Virus record (IMG/VR): IMGVR_UViG_3300010354_000159
Location: 1 to 44,730 of that record
DNA from: a virus
Strand: one strand, 5' to 3'
Length of the DNA: 44,730 bases
Shown here: positions 39,008 to 44,730 of the stretch, piece after piece
Numbering within the stretch: the first letter of the stretch is position 1
Layout of the letters: every line of letters begins with the position of its first letter
Program-made: the position numbers and the translations under genes
Notes under the pieces: generated by a model
The model's database searches: none
Told to the model about the DNA's origin: nothing
What the model saw: the letters and a program-made list of their open reading frames with translations, nothing else

Positions 39008-40009
39008 ATGTTTGAGTATTTTTATAACGAAATTTTAAGGAGAACTGTTGTTGCTTTTGGATCTCTATTTAACAATATAACAATTAAGCATACGGATTCT
39101 TCCAACAATGTTGTTAGTGAGTTTAAAGTTCCTTTGGCATATGGTCCTACTCAGAAGTTCTTAGCTAGGTTGGAGCAATCTCCAGATTTAAATAAACCAG
39201 TTCAAATTACATTACCAAGAATGTCATTTGAGTTTACTGGATTGACTTATGATGCAACCAGAAAGGTAACTCAAACTCAAACATTTACTGCATATTCTGA
39301 TGCGGATGGTGAAACCAAAAAAGTATACATGCCAGTTCCCTACAATATGGCATTTGAACTAAGTATAATGGCAAAATTGAACGATGATGCTCTTCAAATT
39401 GTTGAGCAAATTCTGCCATATTTTCAACCATCATATAATTTAACTGTAGAATTAGTCAACGCCATTAATGAGAAGAGAGACATTCCAGTGGTGTTGGAAA
39501 ATGTCACTATGCAAGATGATTATGAGGGAAATTTTTCCACAAGAAGAGTTTTAATTTATACTTTAAGATTTACTGCAAAGACATATCTCTTCGGTCCAAC
39601 TACGACATCTGCTGCGAAAGATATTATTAAGAAAACATCTATCAGCTACCTTACTGGAGACTCCAAAGATAATCAAACAAGGGAAGTTGTTTATGCTACA
39701 GAACCAAGAGCTATTAAAAATTATACTGGTGTCATTGTAACTAATCTTACCAAAGATATTACAACTGAAGAGACCCTCATAACAGTAAATAATTCAACAT
39801 CAATATTGAAAAATACATACCTTGATATTGATGGTGAGGAAGTTTATGTTACTGCCAAGAACGGAAATGTCTTGACAGTAAGAAGAGGTTCTGATGGAAC
39901 TAAGATTTCTTCACACCTTGCTGGTGCGGCAATAAAATCAATTACTACTGCCGATGATGCATTGATTGAAGATGGAGATGATTTTGGATTTAGTGGTACG
40001 ACATCATGA
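39008..40009 (+). CDS. 15: Tail sheath stabilizer/terminator gp15
   Basis: 333 residues (T4 gp15: 272). MFEYFYNEILRRTVVAFGSLFNNI parallels T4 MFGYFYNSSFRRYATLMGDLF. DALQIVEQILPYFQPSYN is nearly identical to T4 (QIVEQILPYFQPHFN), and RDIPVVLENVTMQDD matches its following strand. It caps the tail tube and sheath to join tail and head. The extra C-terminal stretch (about 240-320: DIDGEEVYVTAKNGNVLTVRRGSDGTKISSHLAG) is a repeat module also present in the giant and 2490-residue proteins. The last bases overlap the gp16 start. Confidence 0.93.
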   Translation: MFEYFYNEILRRTVVAFGSLFNNITIKHTDSSNNVVSEFKVPLAYGPTQKFLARLEQSPDLNKPVQITLPRMSFEFTGLTYDATRKVTQTQTFTAYSDADGETKKVYMPVPYNMAFELSIMAKLNDDALQIVEQILPYFQPSYNLTVELVNAINEKRDIPVVLENVTMQDDYEGNFSTRRVLIYTLRFTAKTYLFGPTTTSAAKDIIKKTSISYLTGDSKDNQTREVVYATEPRAIKNYTGVIVTNLTKDITTEETLITVNNSTSILKNTYLDIDGEEVYVTAKNGNVLTVRRGSDGTKISSHLAGAAIKSITTADDALIEDGDDFGFSGTTS

Positions 40010-40440
40010 AGATGACAAAAAAATTCGATGACCTCAACAATGCCTTTAATGTTTCTGGCGAGATAGTTCCAGAAATACAAGAAACAGTTATAGAAAAGGT
40101 TGAAAAAATATCTTCTTCTGCTGAAGATATTAGGAAGGATTATGAGTATACCAGAGGCAATTTATACTCAATCATAGAAAAGGGTCAGGAGGCAATCAAT
40201 GGAATTCTTGAGCTTGCTCAAGAAAGTGAGATGCCAAGAGCATATGAAGTTGCTGGACAACTAATAAAAAACGTTGCAGATGCAACCGATAAGTTAATGG
40301 AACTACAAAAGAAATTAAAGGATGTTGAGGAAGAAAGAGTGTCCAAAGGTCCAACAAATGTCACAAATGCTCTTTTTGTTGGATCAACAGCAGAATTATC
40401 AAAACTTTTGAAGAATCAACTTAACCCCGAAGATAAATAA
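40006..40440 (+). CDS. 16: Terminase small subunit gp16
   Basis: 144 residues (T4 gp16: 164). Mostly helical: a central coiled-coil pair (VIEKVEKISSSAEDIRKDYEYTRGNLYSIIEKGQEAINGILELA), then SEMPRAYEVAGQLIKNVADATDKLMELQKK, the pattern of gp16 central helices. It forms a ring that recognises DNA concatemers and regulates gp17 packaging. Start ATG 40006 overlaps the gp15 stop (ATGA); ATG 40012 is an alternative. Position directly after gp15 and before gp17 agrees with T4. Confidence 0.88.
   Translation: MKMTKKFDDLNNAFNVSGEIVPEIQETVIEKVEKISSSAEDIRKDYEYTRGNLYSIIEKGQEAINGILELAQESEMPRAYEVAGQLIKNVADATDKLMELQKKLKDVEEERVSKGPTNVTNALFVGSTAELSKLLKNQLNPEDK
40433..40439 (+). promoter_or_regulatory. T4-type late promoter box
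   Basis: ATAAATA overlapping the gp16 stop (TAA 40438-40440), 15 bases before ATG 40455; the spacer is A-rich (AAATAAAAATAAAAA). Confidence 0.5.
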
Positions 40441-40454
40441 AAATAAAAATAAAA

Positions 40455-42149
40455 ATGTCTAAATTGAAGTCCCATAAAACAGTTGAACAAATTGCAAAGA
40501 AGCATCGTCTTGATGTTTCTTTCATTCAAAAGCAACTTGATATGGGAGAACCAATTGAGCATGAGCATACAAAAGACCATGAACTTGCTATGGACATTGC
40601 TCTCCAGCATTTAGATGAAATTCCCGATTACTATACAAGACTCAAAAAAATGGAAGCATCTGCAAAGAAAGAGCACAATAAATTTAAAGATGTAAATGAA
40701 GGTCTTTTGGATAAATTAAGAGGAAGAAAACAGGTTGGAACCACTGGTTCTGGTGGAAAAGTTTATGTTTCTACAAAAAATAAACCATCAAATGTATCAT
40801 ATGATGGAAAATCACAATCACAAATTAGTGCAGAGAAGAAGCAGAAATCTGTAGATACTAAAAGAAAATCTCAGGTTGATAAAGGACAATATGATGATCC
40901 CTGGTTAAAGAGTGCTCCACACGCAGAAAGAAAGCAACACTATAGACAACTAAGAGGAGAATCCATGGAAGAAAAGAGATATTGCCCCCTATGTGATAAG
41001 AGAGAATCAAGATCCGAATGTTCTTACGGTGAGAAGGCATGGGATAAGGTGTCAGTTAAGGATGAAGAATATTCAATGGCTCGTTCAGAACTTGCAACTA
41101 TGACAGATGCAATTAAGAGATTGCAAATGAAAGTTGGAAAGGGAGAAGGAAATTTAGAGGCATGGATTCAGTCAAAAATTACAAAAGCAGCGGATTATAT
41201 TGATACTGCCGCAGACTATGTTGGTAGTAGAGAGATGGATGAGCAAAAATTAGTAAATAAAATTATTGATGAACTTAATGAAGGTAAAAAAAGAGGTTTA
41301 TGGGATAATATTCATGCAAAGAGAAAGAGAGGAGAACGTCCTGCTCGTCCAGGTGAAAAGGGATATCCAGAAACTCTCAACGTAGAAGAAACTGAAATTG
41401 AAGAGGGTTTAAAGCAAGCTCGCAAAAACGTTGGAGCATCTAAGTGCTGGACTGGTAAAAAGGTCGGAAGTCCTCCAACCAAAATGAAAGGTGGTCGCGA
41501 GGTTCCAAATTGTGTTCCTGAAAATGTAACCATTGAAGACGCAAATGGTAATACGTTTGCCGAGGTAATTGATTTGATCACACCAGAACCAATTAAAGGA
41601 TTCAAATCTCAAATTGAAGAAGCAACAAGAATTCAAACTCCAACGGGAAATATCATATCTGTGATATTGTCATGGAAAGGTAAGACATATTCATCAAGAA
41701 TGTTCTTCCCGCAAGTTTCCATTCCAAGTAGACAAGATATTGAATTTGAAATTCAAAAAATTTACCCAGGATCAAAAATTCTTCAACATAGAGTATCAGA
41801 TCTAAATCCAGGACAACCCCTAATAGTTGTTGACAGCTCTGCCCAGAGATCAAAAAACTATCTACTCAATAATAAAACAATTGGTGAGGAGAATATTGAA
41901 GAAGTTGCGGCATGGCAACGTTCTGAAGGTAAGAATAAGAAGGGTGGACTCAACGAAAAAGGACGCAAATCATATGAGCGTGAAAATCCTGGAAGTGACC
42001 TCAAATCACCTTCCAAGAAGGTTGGTAATCCTCGCAGAGCATCATTCTGTGCAAGGATGTCTGGAATGAAGAAAAAACTTACTTCGGCAAAAACCGCAAA
42101 CGATCCAAACAGCAGAATCAATAAATCACTTAGAGCCTGGAATTGTTGA
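40455..42149 (+). CDS. Modular cyanophage virion-type protein (DUF5661 and DUF6321-like ends, 564 aa)
   Basis: Lies between gp16 and gp17, a place T4 leaves empty. Modules in order: DUF5661-like head (about 28-68: GEPIEHEHTKDHELAMDIALQHLDEIPDYYTRL); Lys-rich linker (90-170); C177-x2-C180...C189 zinc-like cluster (YCPLCDKRESRSECSYG); AWIQSKITKAADYIDTAADYV (236-256); GLWDNIHAKRKRGERPARPG (281-300); a Lys/Cys segment (ASKCWTGKKVGSPPTKM, about 329-345); an unassigned beta region (about 385-470); and a DUF6321-like tail (about 482-564, ending SKTANDPNSR...LRAWNC-type text). The short modules recur separately in other phage structural proteins I know of. It may be packaged or scaffold-like; no enzyme activity is evident. 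Domain names are from memory. Confidence 0.8.
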   Translation: MSKLKSHKTVEQIAKKHRLDVSFIQKQLDMGEPIEHEHTKDHELAMDIALQHLDEIPDYYTRLKKMEASAKKEHNKFKDVNEGLLDKLRGRKQVGTTGSGGKVYVSTKNKPSNVSYDGKSQSQISAEKKQKSVDTKRKSQVDKGQYDDPWLKSAPHAERKQHYRQLRGESMEEKRYCPLCDKRESRSECSYGEKAWDKVSVKDEEYSMARSELATMTDAIKRLQMKVGKGEGNLEAWIQSKITKAADYIDTAADYVGSREMDEQKLVNKIIDELNEGKKRGLWDNIHAKRKRGERPARPGEKGYPETLNVEETEIEEGLKQARKNVGASKCWTGKKVGSPPTKMKGGREVPNCVPENVTIEDANGNTFAEVIDLITPEPIKGFKSQIEEATRIQTPTGNIISVILSWKGKTYSSRMFFPQVSIPSRQDIEFEIQKIYPGSKILQHRVSDLNPGQPLIVVDSSAQRSKNYLLNNKTIGEENIEEVAAWQRSEGKNKKGGLNEKGRKSYERENPGSDLKSPSKKVGNPRRASFCARMSGMKKKLTSAKTANDPNSRINKSLRAWNC

Positions 42150-42166
42150 TATAGAGGAATTTTATT

Positions 42167-43813
42167 ATGGCTGACAACATATATCTTGGCAATCCCAATT
42201 TAAAAAAAGCAAATACTCCTATTGAGTTTACTCAAGATCAAATTCTTGAGTTTGTCAAGTGTAAGGATGATCCAGTTTATTTTGCAAAAAATTATGTAAA
42301 AATTGTTACTCTTGATCATGGATTGATGTCATTTGAGATGTATCCATTTCAAGAAAAACTTGTAAATAATTTCCATAGGCATAGATTTAATATTTGCAAA
42401 ATGCCCCGTCAAACGGGTAAGTCTACAACTGTGGTATCTTTTCTTTTACACTATGCAGTTTTTAACGATAACGTAAATATCGGTATTCTTGCAAACAAGG
42501 CAGCAACTGCGAGAGAACTATTAGATAGACTACAAACTGCGTACGAGAATCTTCCAAAATGGATGCAGCAGGGTATTATTTCATGGAACAAAGGTTCTCT
42601 TGAATTAGAAAACGGATCCAAAATCCTTGCCGCTTCTACGTCAGCATCTGCTGTTCGTGGTATGTCATTTAACATTCTATTTTTGGACGAATTTGCGTTC
42701 GTTCCAAATCACATTGCAGATTCATTCTTTGCATCGGTTTATCCTACCATTACTTCGGGTAAAAATACCAAAGTAATTATTGTTTCTACTCCACACGGTA
42801 TGAATCACTTCTACCGAATGTGGCACGACGCTGAGCGTGGCAAAAACGAATATGTGTTTACAGATGTTCATTGGAGTGAGGTTCCTGGAAGGGATGAAAA
42901 ATGGAAAGCACAAACAATAGCAAACACTTCAGAATCTCAATTTAAAGTTGAGTTTGAGTGTGAGTTTCTTGGATCCGTTGATACTCTTATTGCACCAAGC
43001 AAACTTAGGAACCTCGTATTTGACCGCCCTAAGACCAGTAGTGCGGGTTTAGATGTGTATTTTGATCCAGAATCTCAGCACGATTATCTACTCACTGTAG
43101 ACGTTGCCAGAGGGGTTGGAATTGATTATTCAGCATTTACTGTTGTGGATATTACCCAGTTTCCACATAGGGTTGTAGCAAAATACAGAAATAATGAAAT
43201 TAAACCGATGCTATTTCCAAGTGTTATAGTTGATGTTGCTAAAAGTTATAATAGTGCATATATTTTATGTGAAGTAAATGATGTTGGCGATCAGGTTGCG
43301 AGCATCATTCAATATGATCTTGAGTACCAGAATCTTCTTATGTGTTCAATGAGGGGAAGAGCTGGACAGATTGTTGGGCAGGGATTCTCTGGAAAGAAGA
43401 CTCAACTTGGAGTCAAGATGTCAAAGACTGTTAAAAAGGTTGGATGTCTCAATCTCAAAACTATGATTGAAGAAGATAAACTCATCTTCAATGATTATGA
43501 GATTATGAGTGAACTTACGACTTTCATTCAGAAAAACAATTCATTTGAAGCAGAAGATGGTTGTAATGATGACCTTGCTATGTGCTTGGTCATTTATGCT
43601 TGGTTGGTTGCACAAGATTATTTTAAAGAACTAACAGATCAGGACGTTAGGAAGCGTTTGTATGAGGAACAAAAAAATCAAATAGAACAGGACATGTCTC
43701 CATTTGGTTTTATTTCTGATGGATTAGATGAGCAGAGTTTTGTTGATGCTGATGGGGAAAGATGGTTTACTGATGAGTATGGAGATCGCTCATATATGTG
43801 GGAATATATGTGA
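42167..43813 (+). CDS. 17: Terminase large subunit gp17
   Basis: 548 residues (T4: 610). ATPase part: Walker A PRQTGKST (80-87), Walker B ILFLDEFAF with D174-E175, coupling motif STPHG (207-211). Nuclease part: VDVARGVGIDYSAFTVVDI with D312, CEVNDVGD with E369, and CNDDLAM (D468/D469), matching the RNase H-like acidic triad of T4 gp17; the spacing between the first two acids (57) equals that of T4. It is the packaging motor that translocates and cuts concatemeric DNA. AGAGGAAT lies just upstream as the ribosome-binding site. The last base overlaps the next ATG. Confidence 0.96.
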   Translation: MADNIYLGNPNLKKANTPIEFTQDQILEFVKCKDDPVYFAKNYVKIVTLDHGLMSFEMYPFQEKLVNNFHRHRFNICKMPRQTGKSTTVVSFLLHYAVFNDNVNIGILANKAATARELLDRLQTAYENLPKWMQQGIISWNKGSLELENGSKILAASTSASAVRGMSFNILFLDEFAFVPNHIADSFFASVYPTITSGKNTKVIIVSTPHGMNHFYRMWHDAERGKNEYVFTDVHWSEVPGRDEKWKAQTIANTSESQFKVEFECEFLGSVDTLIAPSKLRNLVFDRPKTSSAGLDVYFDPESQHDYLLTVDVARGVGIDYSAFTVVDITQFPHRVVAKYRNNEIKPMLFPSVIVDVAKSYNSAYILCEVNDVGDQVASIIQYDLEYQNLLMCSMRGRAGQIVGQGFSGKKTQLGVKMSKTVKKVGCLNLKTMIEEDKLIFNDYEIMSELTTFIQKNNSFEAEDGCNDDLAMCLVIYAWLVAQDYFKELTDQDVRKRLYEEQKNQIEQDMSPFGFISDGLDEQSFVDADGERWFTDEYGDRSYMWEYM

Positions 43814-44043
43814 TGGAATTAGACAAGCAAGTAAGATTGGGACATTTACTGCTTAATGATAGAAAGTGTAGGGTTTGTGGCGAAGTAAAAAACTTAATAG
43901 ATAGCTTTTACCGAACACATAAAGAAAGAGGTGCGGTGGCATCATCATATTCATATGAGTGCAAAGAATGCACCATAAAAAGAGTAATCGTAAGCAAAAT
44001 ACAAACAACAGTTTGTGATAAATGGGAATATCCTGACTGGTAA
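43813..44043 (+). CDS. Zinc-ribbon protein, possible HNH endonuclease relic (76 aa)
   Basis: MELDKQVRLGHLLLNDRKCRVCGEVKNLIDSFYR..., with C19-x2-C22 and C50-x2-C53 (CRVCGE...SYECKECTIKR). This is the double-knuckle zinc ribbon (CxxCG.xK...F...C..C) found at the start of HNH-type homing endonucleases and of standalone zinc proteins in phages. The HNH catalytic part is absent, so it may be a remnant or an independent nucleic-acid-binding protein. The TGATG overlap with gp17 supports ATG 43813 over GTG 43798. Confidence 0.75.
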   Translation: MELDKQVRLGHLLLNDRKCRVCGEVKNLIDSFYRTHKERGAVASSYSYECKECTIKRVIVSKIQTTVCDKWEYPDW

Positions 44044-44084
44044 CTTGTTCACGCAGCATTTCCCCACTGTAAATACCGAAAACA

Positions 44085-44091
44085 ATAAATA
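44085..44091 (+). promoter_or_regulatory. T4-type late promoter box before gp18
   Basis: ATAAATA, 34 bases before ATG 44126, with a strong ribosome-binding site GGAG (44116-44119) after it. A strong late start is expected for the abundant tail sheath protein. Confidence 0.65.
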
Positions 44092-44125
44092 TTTTCAGAT
44101 AAACTGAGACTTTACGGAGAAAAAC

Positions 44126-44730
44126 ATGGCGACTCCTCAATTATCTCCAGGCGTACTCGTCAGAGAGGTTGATTTAACTGTAGGGAGAGCTGATAATGTT
44201 TTAGATAATATTGGTGCAATTGCTGGACCTTTCCCAATTGGACCTGTAGATTATCCTGTTGATATTGCTACAGAACAAGATTTAGTCAACGTATTTGGCA
44301 AGCCTTCAGCAGCTGATGCACAGTATGAGTATTGGATGACTGCTTCATCCTATCTCTCATATGGCGGTGTGCTTAAGGTTGTAAGAACAAGTGGATCAAC
44401 CCTAAACAACGCAAATGCTGGTGTTGGAATCGCTTCTACAAGTTCATTAAAGATTGACAACTACGACGATTACCAAGCAAATCACATCAATGCTGGTAAT
44501 TACACTTATGCAGCTAAGAATCCTGGTTCATGGGCAAATGGTCTTAAGGTCTGTGTAATTGACGATCTTGCAGACCAAACCGTTTCAATCTCAACTACTA
44601 ACCCAGGTTCATTGGGTGCTGTAGTTGGAAACGGCGTAACTGTTGCTCTCACAAACGCAGTAATTGCTGGAACTGGTTCAACATCAAACTTTAACGGATA
44701 TCTCAAAGCAATCATCACTGGAGTTTCAAC
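44126..44730 (+). CDS. 18: Tail sheath protein gp18, N-terminal part (continues beyond window)
   Basis: The frame is open to the end of the window (201 residues). MATPQLSPGVLVREVDLTVGRADNVLDNIGAIAGPFPIGPVDYPVDIATEQDLVNVFGKPSAADAQYEYWMTASSYLSYGGVLKVVR is the conserved start of T4-type tail sheath proteins (SPGV...E.DL...........G.....GP......I.......L...FG.P). It polymerises around the tube and contracts to drive DNA delivery. Ribosome-binding site GGAG lies six bases before ATG. Order after gp17 matches T4. Confidence 0.95.
   Translation, partial: MATPQLSPGVLVREVDLTVGRADNVLDNIGAIAGPFPIGPVDYPVDIATEQDLVNVFGKPSAADAQYEYWMTASSYLSYGGVLKVVRTSGSTLNNANAGVGIASTSSLKIDNYDDYQANHINAGNYTYAAKNPGSWANGLKVCVIDDLADQTVSISTTNPGSLGAVVGNGVTVALTNAVIAGTGSTSNFNGYLKAIITGVS

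Overview
The window is a piece of a T4-type myovirus genome, most likely a cyanophage. Every supported gene lies on the + strand. The right-hand part follows the T4 structural order (25-6-[7 position]-8-[9-12 position]-13-14-15-16-17-18). Several small proteins (the tail-associated DUF5661/DUF6321-type protein, the GWANYETW protein, the MSKSVML peptide) are of kinds I associate with marine T4-like cyanophages. A noncoding locus carries three copies of the cyanobacterial-type DnaA box TTTTCCACA. No photosynthesis gene, tRNA, CRISPR array or insertion sequence is visible.

Layout. (1) 1-7192: the end of a DNA methyltransferase, then a dense array of mostly tiny early/middle-type genes, with an SF2 helicase, a ligase-like nucleotidyltransferase and a HicA-like protein. 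Ten copies of an exactly 33-bp element (AAAGGGGGGACG...TGTCCC...TAGTAT) lie just before genes between 152 and 7820. They look like a promoter or translation cassette that has been multiplied across the region. (2) 7193-7606: a terminator and an AT-rich noncoding stretch with DnaA-box-like repeats and two opposite sigma70-type promoters, possibly a replication origin. (3) 7607-9000: more small genes, a strong hairpin, a promoter and a terminator that together define a short possible ncRNA or small-protein unit. (4) 9000-11053: a glycosyltransferase and four small or medium unknown genes, introduced by nested early and late promoters. (5) 11084-44730: virion genes. These are gp25, gp6, a 4,027-residue giant at the gene 7 position, a fibre-like protein ending in a cupredoxin-like domain, gp8, a 2,490-residue DUF4815-like protein, two small proteins, gp13, gp14, gp15, gp16 (small terminase), a 564-residue modular protein, gp17 (large terminase), a zinc-ribbon protein and the start of gp18.

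How it works together. The left third looks like host-takeover and nucleic-acid functions under early or middle control. The right two thirds build the baseplate, neck, tail sheath and packaging motor under T4-type late promoters (ATAAATA), five of which overlap the stop codon of the preceding gene. The same few beta-rich repeat modules (GxGY...P, NHGF.TGD, ID.E...RG..GT) occur in several virion proteins and account for much of their enlargement relative to T4.

Most interesting: the 33-bp repeat system; the DnaA-box/divergent-promoter locus; the shared virion repeat modules and the giant protein; the copper-site-like domain on a fibre protein; and the nested early/late promoter at 8994-9022. 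All functional statements rest on reading motifs by eye; no database search was run.
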